A stretch of DNA of 64,000 nt from JAKLIN01 sp049288015. GTDB lineage: Archaea; Nanobdellota; Nanobdellia; Pacearchaeales; GW2011-AR1. The translations under genes and the position numbers were made by a program. Each line of letters opens with the position of its first letter. Within the stretch, counting starts at the first letter, position 1. Location of the stretch: positions 62,001 through 126,000 of the forward strand of contig JBAQGX010000003.1 in assembly GCA_049288015.1 (NCBI GenBank), read 5' to 3'. The notes beneath the pieces are model-generated. The model did not search any database, was not told where the DNA came from, and worked only from the letters and a program-made list of their open reading frames with translations. Positions 33,659-41,506 of the stretch are shown here, in pieces.

Positions 33659-34467
33659 TATTGTGTTTCTCCAGATTTAATTTCGGGAATATTTTCTTCT
33701 TTAATTAATCTTCTTATTGCAGATTCGTATGCAAATGCTTTGTTCATCAAAAATTTGATTGTATCTTTTGATGAATATCCTATAGAAACTGCAAATGCCA
33801 ACGCTTTTCCAAACTTTTCTTTCAATTCAACTAAAGTTTCTTCTATACTTATTTTAATTTCTAAATATAATTTTTTATTCGCTATATCGAATGCAGCTAA
33901 AGGAGTAAATCCGACTTTGAAGGGCTTTATTCCTAATTTGGTCATTACTTCAGCTGCACCTTTAGAAATTTTTTCTCCTTTCTTTGCAATAATCTTTGCT
34001 TCCTTAATGCTTATCTTACCCTTATCTATCATTATTGCTATCCCTACTGCTCCAAGCTCGCTTATTGCGGGGCCCGGAACCAAATCGGTTGGACCTGCGG
34101 GAACTTCAATGTCCTCTTCAGCTACTTGCCCAGATTTTGCCCTTATAGAACTTCTATTTTGGATTAATTCTAGTGAAAGATCAAAGGGATCTAAATTTGA
34201 AAATATTACTGCTATACTATCATCAACTTTTTCACTCAACTTCTTTAGTTCCTCTTCATTTGAACTATTGAGGACTCTGATTGTCAAATTCTTTTTTGGG
34301 ACTTTTATAATTGCTTTTCCTCTGAGCTTTTTTGAAATTTCCTGAAACTGAGAAGCAGGAATATTCTTTATGGAAGCTATTAGCAAAGTTTTGTTTTCTT
34401 TCATTAATTCAGAAAGTTCTTTTACTGACTGAATTTTCTTTTTAGATACATGGGCTTGAGTTTTCAT
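33658..34467 (-). CDS. rpl10: Ribosomal protein uL10 (P0 stalk base)
   Basis: Anchors L12 dimers to the ribosome; 269 residues, a little short for archaeal P0 (about 300+). Segments: KNIPASQFQEISKKLRGKAI, VAEEDIEVPAGPTDLVPGPA (typical), TKLGIKPFKVGFTPLAAFDI, and C-terminal helices that bind L12, ending at GETQ without the acidic GLSALF-type tail that many archaeal L10 proteins carry. Coupled to uL1 (4-nt overlap). Confidence 0.95.
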   Translation of the reverse strand: MKTQAHVSKKKIQSVKELSELMKENKTLLIASIKNIPASQFQEISKKLRGKAIIKVPKKNLTIRVLNSSNEEELKKLSEKVDDSIAVIFSNLDPFDLSLELIQNRSSIRAKSGQVAEEDIEVPAGPTDLVPGPAISELGAVGIAIMIDKGKISIKEAKIIAKKGEKISKGAAEVMTKLGIKPFKVGFTPLAAFDIANKKLYLEIKISIEETLVELKEKFGKALAFAVSIGYSSKDTIKFLMNKAFAYESAIRRLIKEENIPEIKSGETQ

Positions 34468-35096
34468 TTTAAGTATATTTTCTGAGGTTTAGTCATAGTG
34501 AATTTTATTTCCACATTCTTTATGTTATCATTGCTCTTAGGCAGGGCTTTCAATAAAGAATTATAGATGGACATTATATTCTCTACAAGTTCCTCATCCT
34601 TCATGTTTTGTTTTCCGATTGCCAATTTTATGCTTGGTTCCTTGGATTTTATTCTTACAATATGATCTATTTTTTCTTTAAGTTCTTCAATTGATTTGTC
34701 TTCAGCACTTTGGACGATTCCCAATTGTGGCGAAGGCATTTTTCCTGAAGGTCCCAAAACTCTTCCAAAAACAGTAGCAACTTTTGGCATTAATATTGCC
34801 TGAGAGATAAAAAAATCATAGCTGCTTTCTAACTTTTTTAGTTCCTTTTTATCAGAATATTTTTTAAAATCAGCTTCAGTTACTGTGTCTAAATCTTTAT
34901 GTTTTGAAGTTAAAAAAGCGCAAATTTTTTTGCTTTTTATCTTGTGTGGAAGTTGGACAAACAAGTTTACAGAATCTTTTTTTACATCGAATTTTTGCAA
35001 ATTTATAACTAGGTCCAATGTTTGGTTGAATTTTCTTTGTTCTTTCTTTCTTAGTTCTGTAAGGGCTTTTTTAAGCTCCTGTTCCATTTCAATCAT
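34464..35096 (-). CDS. rpl1: Ribosomal protein uL1
   Basis: L1 stalk protein that moves E-site tRNA and in many archaea represses its own operon. The start is placed at ATG 35096 (MIEMEQELKKALTEL) because a perfect GGAGGT lies nine bases upstream; the frame extends to ATG 35123, which would bury that site. Family motifs: FVQLPHKIKSKKICAFLTS, LMPKVATVFGRVLGPSGKMP and SPQLGIV, then KLAIGKQNMKDEELVENI. A hairpin and about 75 nt of leader lie upstream. Confidence 0.95.
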   Translation of the reverse strand: MIEMEQELKKALTELRKKEQRKFNQTLDLVINLQKFDVKKDSVNLFVQLPHKIKSKKICAFLTSKHKDLDTVTEADFKKYSDKKELKKLESSYDFFISQAILMPKVATVFGRVLGPSGKMPSPQLGIVQSAEDKSIEELKEKIDHIVRIKSKEPSIKLAIGKQNMKDEELVENIMSIYNSLLKALPKSNDNIKNVEIKFTMTKPQKIYLK

Positions 35097-35105
35097 GTCT
35101 TGAAT

Positions 35106-35111
35106 ACCTCC
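35106..35111 (-). promoter_or_regulatory. Shine-Dalgarno site of uL1
   Basis: GGAGGT on the minus strand, nine bases before ATG 35096. It fixes the start of uL1 and is one of few strong ribosome-binding sites in the window. Confidence 0.75.
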
Positions 35112-35128
35112 TACATAATGCACTAAAT

Positions 35129-35148
35129 GCTCAGAAAATGTCTTGAGC
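35129..35148 (-). promoter_or_regulatory. Leader hairpin of the L1-L10-L12 mRNA
   Basis: Stem GCTCA/TGAGC of five base pairs enclosing a ten-base loop, located in the leader between the TATA element (35191-35200) and the Shine-Dalgarno site. A candidate L1 autoregulatory structure, although it does not copy the canonical 23S L1-binding motif. Confidence 0.35.
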
Positions 35149-35190
35149 CTTAATGATGTAGTATATGGTAAAAATCTCAGATAAAATGTA

Positions 35191-35200
35191 TTTATAAATC
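35191..35200 (-). promoter_or_regulatory. TATA box of the L1-L10-L12 operon
   Basis: GATTTATAAA on the minus strand, about 100 nt before ATG 35096. Start of transcription near 35170 gives a leader of roughly 75 nt, unlike the leaderless neighbours. Confidence 0.55.
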
Positions 35201-35256
35201 TAATCTTTAATAGTAACTACAACAATTCTTATAAATCATTTCGGTTATTTTGTTAA

Positions 35257-35607
35257 ATGGAATTAGTTGCATTGCTTTCATCAGGGGAAGGAACATGGGC
35301 GCAAGTTTCAGGTCTGATCAAGTATGGGGAATGGGATAAAATAATAATTTTAGGAGATGATCTTGCAAAGAAATTTACAATAGAAAAGGAATTTGAATTT
35401 ATTAAAATTGATTTAAACAAAAAAATAATCGATTTGAGAGATGAGCTATTGCAAAAATTAAAAGGAAAAATTGATGGAACCGAAGTTGCACTATCTATTG
35501 CTAGCGGAGATGGAAAGCAGCACATGGCTTTGATATCTGCATTAATTAACTTTCCTGTAGGAATAAGGTTTGCTGCCCTAACAAAAGAAGGGGTTATCGA
35601 TTTGTAA
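35257..35607 (+). CDS. Small Rossmann-like protein, unknown function
   Basis: A 116-residue soluble protein starting MELVALLSSGEGTWAQVSGL, then IKYGEWDKIIILGDDLAKKF, an alternation of beta strands and helices with a Gly-rich first loop (SSGEGTW) that recalls a nucleotide- or CARF-like Rossmann unit. The C-terminal SIASGDGKQHMALISALINF is a second Gly loop. TATA CTTATAAAT at 35228-35236 lies 25 nt before ATG. It shares a short divergent promoter region with uL1. No function is claimed. Confidence 0.6.
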   Translation: MELVALLSSGEGTWAQVSGLIKYGEWDKIIILGDDLAKKFTIEKEFEFIKIDLNKKIIDLRDELLQKLKGKIDGTEVALSIASGDGKQHMALISALINFPVGIRFAALTKEGVIDL

Positions 35608-35609
35608 TC

Positions 35610-37043
35610 TTACTTAATATAAAAAATCCAAAACAGCATAACTACTAATAATAAAAGTAAGAAGAAATAGGTTACAATTTGGAAGACTCTTTTTGCAACT
35701 TTTTCTTTCTTTGTCATTGCTAAAATTGTAAGATAAAAGAATCTACCTCCATCAAATATCCCTACCGGAAGCATATTGATAAGGGCAACACTTATGCTTA
35801 TCATAATAAGCCACCATAGTAAATCATAGATAAATATTCCACTATCCCCCATAAGAGATGCATAATATACATGGTTCCTATCAAATGAGGATAACGTTGA
35901 ATAAAACTGATTCAAAATCCCTTGATTTTGGGTCTGTAAGAACCCAATTCCAAGCCAAGACAAACTTTTATTATTAGGATCTTGTCCAAGAGTAATTGTC
36001 TTATTTTCTGCAGAATTGTTTTGGTTTAAGACTGTAACAATAATACTAGTATCTGGGGAATATTGGTGTATCACACTAGCCAATTGAATTACATTTGTTA
36101 TTTTTTCACCATTAATACTTAGAATCGTACTATCTAGATTTGCTCTTATAGCGGGAGCATCATAGTACACGATTAATGAGCCTTCGGATCCATTTTGTTG
36201 TTCCAGAAAATTCTTCGTTAAAAGATAATTTCCTAAATTAGTCTGAACTTCATTTAAGCTACTATTTCCATTTATCAAACTAAGCACACTAGAGTACGAA
36301 GGATCGTTTACGGTTATATTGTTAATTGCGGTTACAGAAGAAATATTTATCTGAGTGTAGGGATAAGTATCAAAAACAACTCCTGAAGGAGCGAACGCAA
36401 CTGCAAAAAATCCCAAGAGTATTACAAAAAAGAATATTGCTGTCAAAGTATTTACAAAAGTTCCGGCCGAAAGTACTGCTAACTGATCAAATTTCTTTTT
36501 CTTCCCCATCTCTTTTTCATCTAATTCTACAAATGCGGCTAAGAATATTGGAAAGAAGAAAGGAAAGAATCCAAATCCGGTACTTTTTATCTTAACTTTT
36601 TTTCTTGTAGCAAAAATACCATGTGCAAACTCGTGGGTTATTGCAATAACTGCAATTATAATTATCCAATATGTAAAATAAAAAGGAGGTAAGAAACTTA
36701 ATTTGAAGATTTGAGGTAGATAAGGGATAAGAGGCATTATAGGTGGAATTTTAACTGCTTTAACGAAAGCTCCCTGCGTTGTATAAATCCAAACTACTTT
36801 TCCTATAAGATATAGGACACTTACCATTAGAATATAACCGAGACCAACTGAGATATAACTTAAAACTTTTAGTGTCTTCTGATACTTTTCCCCAATCCTA
36901 TGAATTAACTTAACCCCCCAATTTGTTTTATAAAGTAGCAATAAACCCTCTCTCTTAACATTTTTTCTCTTTCTATATAAAAAAATTCCTAATAAAATTA
37001 CAAATAATCCTAAAAAAGTCAAATCGTATACTAAAAAACTCAT
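35610..37043 (-). CDS. Site-2 protease family intramembrane metalloprotease (M50) with PDZ-like insert
   Basis: Cleaves transmembrane segments within the bilayer. The zinc motif HEFAH is at 137-141 in a helix, and the third ligand region NMLPVGIFDGGRFFY is near 440. Several other helices flank them. The loop of about 230 residues between helices faces outside and includes a PDZ-like segment (ANLDSTILSINGEKITNVIQ). Length 477. Gene follows eL40 after 5 nt in the aIF5A operon. Substrates are unknown; membrane regulators or leftover signal peptides are plausible. Confidence 0.92.
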   Translation of the reverse strand: MSFLVYDLTFLGLFVILLGIFLYRKRKNVKREGLLLLYKTNWGVKLIHRIGEKYQKTLKVLSYISVGLGYILMVSVLYLIGKVVWIYTTQGAFVKAVKIPPIMPLIPYLPQIFKLSFLPPFYFTYWIIIIAVIAITHEFAHGIFATRKKVKIKSTGFGFFPFFFPIFLAAFVELDEKEMGKKKKFDQLAVLSAGTFVNTLTAIFFFVILLGFFAVAFAPSGVVFDTYPYTQINISSVTAINNITVNDPSYSSVLSLINGNSSLNEVQTNLGNYLLTKNFLEQQNGSEGSLIVYYDAPAIRANLDSTILSINGEKITNVIQLASVIHQYSPDTSIIVTVLNQNNSAENKTITLGQDPNNKSLSWLGIGFLQTQNQGILNQFYSTLSSFDRNHVYYASLMGDSGIFIYDLLWWLIMISISVALINMLPVGIFDGGRFFYLTILAMTKKEKVAKRVFQIVTYFFLLLLLVVMLFWIFYIK

Positions 37044-37048
37044 TGGTT

Positions 37049-37210
37049 TTATTTCCTCTTAAGAGGTCTGAATGCTCTTTTTTTGCATTTCCTGCACTTT
37101 ACCTCTCCCTTCAAAATCTTTTGAGGGTCTGCTCTCATCTTGCTCTTGCAGTTTTTACAAACAAAAACATTCTTGAATTCCCTGTTCATCGCTTCTGCTA
37201 TTTTTGCCAT
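37049..37210 (-). CDS. rpl40e: Ribosomal protein eL40
   Basis: A 53-residue zinc-ribbon protein: MAKIAEAMNREFKNVFVCKN, then CKSKMRADPQKILKGEVKC and RKCKKRAFRPLKRK. The two CxxC pairs and basic C-terminus match archaeal L40e. It lies 6 nt after the aIF5A stop and 5 nt before the protease start, so all three are one operon. Confidence 0.93.
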   Translation of the reverse strand: MAKIAEAMNREFKNVFVCKNCKSKMRADPQKILKGEVKCRKCKKRAFRPLKRK

Positions 37211-37216
37211 ATTTCA

Positions 37217-37603
37217 TTAAACCTTTCTCTTGATTATTTTTTCGCCTTCAATATCCCAATATTCTACATTAGAATTAACTTCAAGTTGAGATTTTATCTC
37301 ATCAGGGCATTCAATCTCTATTGTTTCAAAATTATCCAGATCCATCACACTAACTTTATTTCCTATTGACAATACTTGACCTTTTCTTTTATCTATCATA
37401 GGAACTTCAAATCTATCCGTTCCAGGAACAACAAAAACCTTTTTTTTCTCGCTAAGGATTCCAACAGCTTCAATTCTGCACTTGTGAGCCCCATGCTTTC
37501 CAGTCTTACTCACATCCATACTTTTAACAGTATAAGGATCTCCATCGAGAATAATATTTGTACCCACCTTTGCTTCTGTAGCATTAATTATTTTGGAAAC
37601 CAT
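37217..37603 (-). CDS. Translation factor aIF5A
   Basis: Hypusine-bearing factor that relieves ribosome stalling. The start MVSKIINATEAKVGTNIILD at 37603 is preferred to ATG 37609 since the TATA element at 37622-37635 is centred 25 nt upstream. The hypusination site is K36 in SKTGKHGAHK; the C-terminal OB domain contains RKGQVLSIGNKVSVMDLDNF. Length 128 residues, normal. Confidence 0.95.
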   Translation of the reverse strand: MVSKIINATEAKVGTNIILDGDPYTVKSMDVSKTGKHGAHKCRIEAVGILSEKKKVFVVPGTDRFEVPMIDKRKGQVLSIGNKVSVMDLDNFETIEIECPDEIKSQLEVNSNVEYWDIEGEKIIKRKV

Positions 37604-37621
37604 AAACAATCCAGAAAAAAT

Positions 37622-37635
37622 ACGTTTATAAACGT
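37622..37635 (-). promoter_or_regulatory. Perfectly palindromic TATA box of the aIF5A operon
   Basis: ACGTTTATAAACGT is a 14-bp perfect palindrome centred 25 nt before ATG 37603. The symmetry means direction must be set by BRE rather than by TATA; the divergent FKBP gene starts some 100 bp away. Confidence 0.6.
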
Positions 37636-37727
37636 TTTTGATAAATTTTTATAATTTTATTAATTACAGTAGTTCTAATTATGTATAGTAACCAAAACCT
37701 TAAAAATCCCTTCATTTATCTCCTTTT

Positions 37728-38399
37728 ATGACATTGCAAAAAAAAGATTTCATTGAAGTTGAATTTACAGCAAAAGTAAAAGGAGGAGAAACTTTTGATT
37801 CAAACATAAAAGAAGATTTGGAAAAACTTCATGAAGGTCATGACCATTCAATAGAAGCAGAACCATTTATCTTCTGTTTAGGTGAAGGAATGTTTCTAAA
37901 AGGAGTTGAAGATTTTCTCATTGGAAAAGAAATAGGGAATTATGAAGTGGAACTTCCTCCAGAGAAGGCGTTTGGAAAAAGAAATCCACAGTTAGTACAG
38001 AGAATTCCCCTTAAGGTATTCAAGGAACAAAAACTTAATCCTATTCCTGGTTTTGCATTTAATTTTGATGGTAGGATTGGCAGAGTTCTAGCATCCTCTG
38101 GGGGAAGGGTAATTGTTGATTTTAACAATCCTATTGCCGGAAAAGATGTTATATACAAAATTAAAATTTTGAGAAAAGTAGACAATCTAAATGAAAAGTC
38201 AAGGGCCCTTATTAAATTCCTTTTCAGAGAGGATGTTAAATTTGAAATAAAAGATAAAAAAATTATTATTGAAGTTGAAAAACCTTTAGTTGAATTTGTA
38301 AAATTGTTTAAGGACAAATTCAAGGAAATGCTTGATTTGGAGCTGGAAGTTAATGAAACTACAAGAAAAGAGGAAAAATCATCAGAAATAAGCAAATAA
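37728..38399 (+). CDS. FKBP-type peptidyl-prolyl isomerase (SlyD-like, long archaeal form)
   Basis: Folding catalyst and chaperone. FKBP segments: DFIEVEFTAKVKGGETFDSN (7-26), PFIFCLGEGMFLKGVEDFLI (about 46-65) and YEVELPPEKAFGKRNPQLVQ with the IF (insert-in-flap) domain that gives chaperone activity, then GRVIVDFNNPIAGKDVIYKI. The C-terminal 70 residues form an extra alpha/beta domain as in long archaeal FKBPs. A His-rich stretch HEGHDHS near residue 36 might bind metal. Length 223. Confidence 0.93.
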   Translation: MTLQKKDFIEVEFTAKVKGGETFDSNIKEDLEKLHEGHDHSIEAEPFIFCLGEGMFLKGVEDFLIGKEIGNYEVELPPEKAFGKRNPQLVQRIPLKVFKEQKLNPIPGFAFNFDGRIGRVLASSGGRVIVDFNNPIAGKDVIYKIKILRKVDNLNEKSRALIKFLFREDVKFEIKDKKIIIEVEKPLVEFVKLFKDKFKEMLDLELEVNETTRKEEKSSEISK

Positions 38400-38412
38400 T
38401 AGAACAATAATT

Positions 38413-38421
38413 CTTATAAAT
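38413..38421 (+). promoter_or_regulatory. TATA box of ftsZ
   Basis: CTTATAAAT centred 25 nt before ATG 38442; the transcript should be leaderless. Confidence 0.6.
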
Positions 38422-38441
38422 AGAACCGACTTATTTATGGC

Positions 38442-39524
38442 ATGGATGATATTTACGAAAGTTCTTCTAATGTAAAGGAAATAGATAAGGAACTTGAAGA
38501 GTTACTTAAGGCCCAAACAGCGAAAATAAAAGTTATTGGTGTAGGTGGTGGAGGTAATAATTCTCTTAATAGAATGAAAGAAATTGGAATTAGGGGAGGA
38601 GAACTTATAGCAGTAAATACGGACGCTCAGGATTTATTATATACAAATGCAGATCAAAAGATCCTTATTGGTAAGGAGCTTACTCAAGGTCTTGGAGCGG
38701 GGAGTAATCCAAGGATAGGAGAAGAATCTGCAAAGGAGTCTGAATCTGAGATAAAAAAGAAAATTGCGGGAAGTGATATGGTTTTCATAACTTGTGGTAT
38801 GGGGGGAGGAACAGGAACAGGGGCTGCTCCAGTTATTGCTTCGCTTGCAAAAAAACAGGGAGCATTAACAATAGGTGTTGTTACTTTACCATTTACTATT
38901 GAAGGAAAGAAAAGAATTGAGAATGCAATGGAGGGGTTAGAGAAGATGCAATCTGTTGTTGATACTCTGATAATAATTCCGAATGATAAACTTTTAGAAT
39001 TGGCTCCGGACTTGCCACTTCATACAGCTTTTAAAATTGCGGACGAGATACTTACAAATGCGGTGAAGGGTGTAACAGAACTTGTAACAACAACAGGATT
39101 GGTAAATCTTGATTTTGCAGATATAAAAGCAGTAATGGTTGATGGAGGGGTTTCTCTTATCGGAATGGGAGAATCAGACTCTGCGGGAAGAAGGGCTGTT
39201 GAATCTGTTGAAAAAGCAATTAATAACCCTTTATTAGATGTTGATATTTCTGATGCAACAGGAGCCTTAGTAAACATTATTGGCGGACCAAATATGAGCC
39301 TTGATGAATGTAAAACAATAATTGCAACAGTTGGGGAAAAATTAAGTCCTGATGCAAAATTAATTTGGGGAGCTCAGATATCTGAAGATATGGATAAATC
39401 TATTAGAGTTTTGCTTATTGTTACAGGGGTTAAGAGTTCTCAAATTGTGGGTCATGAAGGTGCAGATGAAGCTGCAAGACATAAAGAAATCGAAGATGAA
39501 TTGGGAATTGAATTCATTGAGTAA
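38442..39524 (+). CDS. ftsZ: Cell division GTPase FtsZ
   Basis: Tubulin-like GTPase forming the division ring. The tubulin signature GGGTGTG is at 121-127, the N-terminal loop VIGVGGGGNNSLNRM at 31-45, and the T7 loop NLDFADIKAVM near 220 supplies the catalytic Asp. At 360 residues it has a short acidic N-terminus and ends ELGIEFIE, a possible partner-binding tail. Its membrane anchor SepF is encoded 3 kb downstream on the same strand. Confidence 0.98.
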   Translation: MDDIYESSSNVKEIDKELEELLKAQTAKIKVIGVGGGGNNSLNRMKEIGIRGGELIAVNTDAQDLLYTNADQKILIGKELTQGLGAGSNPRIGEESAKESESEIKKKIAGSDMVFITCGMGGGTGTGAAPVIASLAKKQGALTIGVVTLPFTIEGKKRIENAMEGLEKMQSVVDTLIIIPNDKLLELAPDLPLHTAFKIADEILTNAVKGVTELVTTTGLVNLDFADIKAVMVDGGVSLIGMGESDSAGRRAVESVEKAINNPLLDVDISDATGALVNIIGGPNMSLDECKTIIATVGEKLSPDAKLIWGAQISEDMDKSIRVLLIVTGVKSSQIVGHEGADEAARHKEIEDELGIEFIE

Positions 39525-39575
39525 AACTTGTTTATTTTCCAACAAACTTAAAAACCAATAATTAGTCTCTTTATT

Positions 39576-39758
39576 ATGGCAATAAAAGATCTTCCTATAA
39601 GTGCTAAGTCATTTTTTATAAAATGTAAACGTGTTTGGCAAGTATTGACTAAACCAACAAAAGAGGAATTTAAGGCAACTGCGAAAATATCTGCAATTAG
39701 TATTATCGCTCTCGGAATTATTGGATTTATTATTTCTTTGATTGTAACGTCGATATGA
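39576..39758 (+). CDS. secE: Protein translocase subunit SecE (Sss1-like)
   Basis: A 60-residue clamp subunit of the Sec translocon. An amphipathic helix with FIKCKRVWQVLTKPTKEEF (14-32) precedes one membrane helix ISIIALGIIGFIISLIV. This size and the KPTKEEF motif are typical of archaeal SecE. TATA CTTAAAAAC at 39547-39555 is centred 25 nt before the start. Confidence 0.94.
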   Translation: MAIKDLPISAKSFFIKCKRVWQVLTKPTKEEFKATAKISAISIIALGIIGFIISLIVTSI

Positions 39759-39802
39759 CCTAGTTTACTAGAAAAATATATAAGGATTTCTTATTTAGCA
39801 AG

Positions 39803-40057
39803 ATGGTTGATACAATGGTAAATGAGGTAGATAGTTTGGCAAGATTGAAGAAAGAGAGAGAATACGAGGATGATTTAGTTTATGACCTAATTAATGTCTT
39901 CCTTTTATCACTAAAAGAGATTTCTGATTTAAAACATGAAGAAGAAACTATAGTTAGAGATAGATTGACAAAAATTGCATCGGATTCAAAGCGCCATAGT
40001 CATTTATTTGAAACTTTAATAGAAATGGTCATAAAAAATGGAGATAATAACTACTAG
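39803..40057 (+). CDS. N-terminal half of a split ferritin-like helical bundle
   Basis: An 84-residue all-helical protein: helix EYEDDLVYDLINVFLLSLKE (20-39) and helix RLTKIASDSKRHSHLFETLI, which aligns in pattern with the DEKRH (ExxH) helix of rubrerythrin and ferritin-like proteins, although the Glu is Ser here. It overlaps the next gene by 20 nt in another frame; together they would make a four-helix bundle. A TATA-like AAATATATAAGG centred 25 nt upstream supports the start. Metal binding is doubtful without the first ExxH. Confidence 0.55.
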   Translation: MVDTMVNEVDSLARLKKEREYEDDLVYDLINVFLLSLKEISDLKHEEETIVRDRLTKIASDSKRHSHLFETLIEMVIKNGDNNY

Positions 40058-40244
40058 GTCCCAACTTATAGAAAAATTAAGGGATGTAAAGACTGTTGAA
40101 ATCATAGCTAGAGAGAATTACAAAGAGGATGCAATAACATTCAAAAATCCTCAAATAGTTAAGACTGTCTCCCAAATTAAGCTTGATGAAGACAAACATA
40201 TTGACATGTTAACTGAAATTATTGAATTACTAGAGAAAAATTAA
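40038..40244 (+). CDS. C-terminal half of a split ferritin-like helical bundle
   Basis: A 68-residue protein with helix TVEIIARENYKEDAITF (19-35; spaced Glu residues) and helix VKTVSQIKLDEDKHIDMLTE with a proper ExxH (EDKH). It begins inside the preceding gene, and its frame has a TAA six bases before the ATG, so a single-base shift in 40035-40057 would join the two halves. Either the bundle is assembled from two chains or a frameshift splits one gene. Confidence 0.55.
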   Translation: MEIITTRSQLIEKLRDVKTVEIIARENYKEDAITFKNPQIVKTVSQIKLDEDKHIDMLTEIIELLEKN

Positions 40245-40300
40245 GCTTGCAATTAGACCAAATATTTTATAAACCTAGATTTTTAACTTAATACATCTTT

Positions 40301-40319
40301 CTAAGATGTTATATCTTAG
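40301..40319 (+). promoter_or_regulatory. Leader hairpin before spt5
   Basis: CTAAGAT-GTTAT-ATCTTAG is a perfect 7-bp stem with a five-base loop, between the TATA element TTTTATAAAC (40265-40274) and a GGAG ribosome-binding site (40322-40325). A 13-codon reading frame starts at ATG 40320 and overlaps the spt5 start. Confidence 0.45.
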
Positions 40320-40332
40320 ATGGAGCTAGAAA

Positions 40333-40800
40333 ATGATATTTGTAATAAAAGTAACAACTAATAAAGAAGAAAGTGCTGTAGATTTAATAGCTGATAGAAT
40401 TGGAAAAAAGAATCTTAATGTATATTCTGTTTTAAAGCCTCATGGATTAAGGGGATATATTCTTCTAGAAGCTGAAGATAGAGAAAGTGCAGAAGAAGCT
40501 GTTTTCAATCTTCCTTATGTTAAAGGAATTATAGGAAAAACTTTGACATATGAAGAAATAAAGAATATGATTGAAACCTCAACTGCTCCTGTTTCAATTA
40601 AGGAAGGAGATATAGTTGAAATAATTTCAGAACCTTTCAAAAAGGAAAAAGCGAAAGTTTTAAGAGTTGATGAACAGAAGGGAGATGTTGTCGTAAGTTT
40701 GCTTGGAGCTCTTGTTCAGCTCCCAGTAACAATTAAAATTGATAATGTTAGAGCAATAAGCAGGGAAGAAAGGGAGGAAGCAGAACAAAATGCAGATTAA
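40333..40800 (+). CDS. spt5: Transcription elongation factor Spt5 (NusG family)
   Basis: RNA polymerase processivity factor. The NGN domain (1-85) includes MIFVIKVTTNKEESAVDLIA and LLEAEDRESAEEAVFNLPYV; the KOW domain (about 95-150) includes IKEGDIVEIISEPFKKEKAK. Length 155 is normal for archaeal Spt5. Start is led by GGAG eight bases upstream and a leader hairpin. Overlaps uL11 by 11 nt, a conserved archaeal pairing. Confidence 0.95.
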   Translation: MIFVIKVTTNKEESAVDLIADRIGKKNLNVYSVLKPHGLRGYILLEAEDRESAEEAVFNLPYVKGIIGKTLTYEEIKNMIETSTAPVSIKEGDIVEIISEPFKKEKAKVLRVDEQKGDVVVSLLGALVQLPVTIKIDNVRAISREEREEAEQNAD

Positions 40801-41470
40801 ACTTTTAGTAGACGCAGGGGGAATGAAGCCAGGTCCGGCCCTTAGCCAGAAGCTTGGTCCAACAGGGGTAAATGTAAATCAAGTAATACAAAAAGTTAAC
40901 GATGCAACCAAGAAATTTGCAGGAATAAAAGTACCTGTTGAATTAGATATAGATGTTCAGACAAAAAACATAGAAGTAGTAGTATTTTCGCCTCCTACAT
41001 CAGGATTATTGAAAAAGGAAGTTGGAATTGAGAAAGGTTCGGGAATGACTTCAAAAGTAAAGGTAGGGAATATTTCAATAGAGCAAGTAATTTCGGTTGC
41101 AAAAACAAAATATCCTAACTTGTTAGCAAAAAACATGAAAGCAGCAGTCAAAGAAGTTGTTGGCACATGTGTCAGTCTTGGAATATTAATTGAAAATAAA
41201 TCTCCTGTTGAAGTTGAGAAAGAGATTGATGAGAAGAAATATGACAAAGAGATTTCTGAAGAAAGGACAGAGACTTCGGAATCAAAAAAATCGAAATTAG
41301 AGAAATTCTTTGCAGAACTAAAAGCAGCTCAAGAGAAATTGAAGAAGCAGGAAGAAGCTGCAACAGCTGCCGCAACAGCTGCCTCTGCAGCAGCAGCTAC
41401 TGCTACTCCAGCAAAGACTCCAACAGTAGCAGCTAAGCCTACGGCGGTAAAAACGCCTGCTAAAAAGTAA
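40790..41470 (+). CDS. rpl11: Ribosomal protein uL11 with Ala-rich C-terminal tail
   Basis: GTPase-centre protein. N-terminal domain: KLLVDAGGMKPGPALSQKLG followed by PTGVNVNQVIQKVNDATKKF; rRNA-binding domain: KVGNISIEQVISVAKTKYPN, LAKNMKAAVKEVVGTCVSLG. The core ends near residue 150. The remaining 75 residues are a charged helix followed by an Ala/Thr/Pro/Lys-rich low-complexity tail, giving 226 residues against about 160 in most archaea. Confidence 0.95.
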   Translation: MQIKLLVDAGGMKPGPALSQKLGPTGVNVNQVIQKVNDATKKFAGIKVPVELDIDVQTKNIEVVVFSPPTSGLLKKEVGIEKGSGMTSKVKVGNISIEQVISVAKTKYPNLLAKNMKAAVKEVVGTCVSLGILIENKSPVEVEKEIDEKKYDKEISEERTETSESKKSKLEKFFAELKAAQEKLKKQEEAATAAATAASAAAATATPAKTPTVAAKPTAVKTPAKK

Positions 41471-41506
41471 AGCCTTTTAAATTTCTCAAATCATTATCAT
41501 TATCAT

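Noticed and set aside
35124..35160. Possible C/D box RNA (ATGATGTA) in the uL1 leader
   Set aside because: There is no matching D box CTGA or terminal stem at the needed distance.
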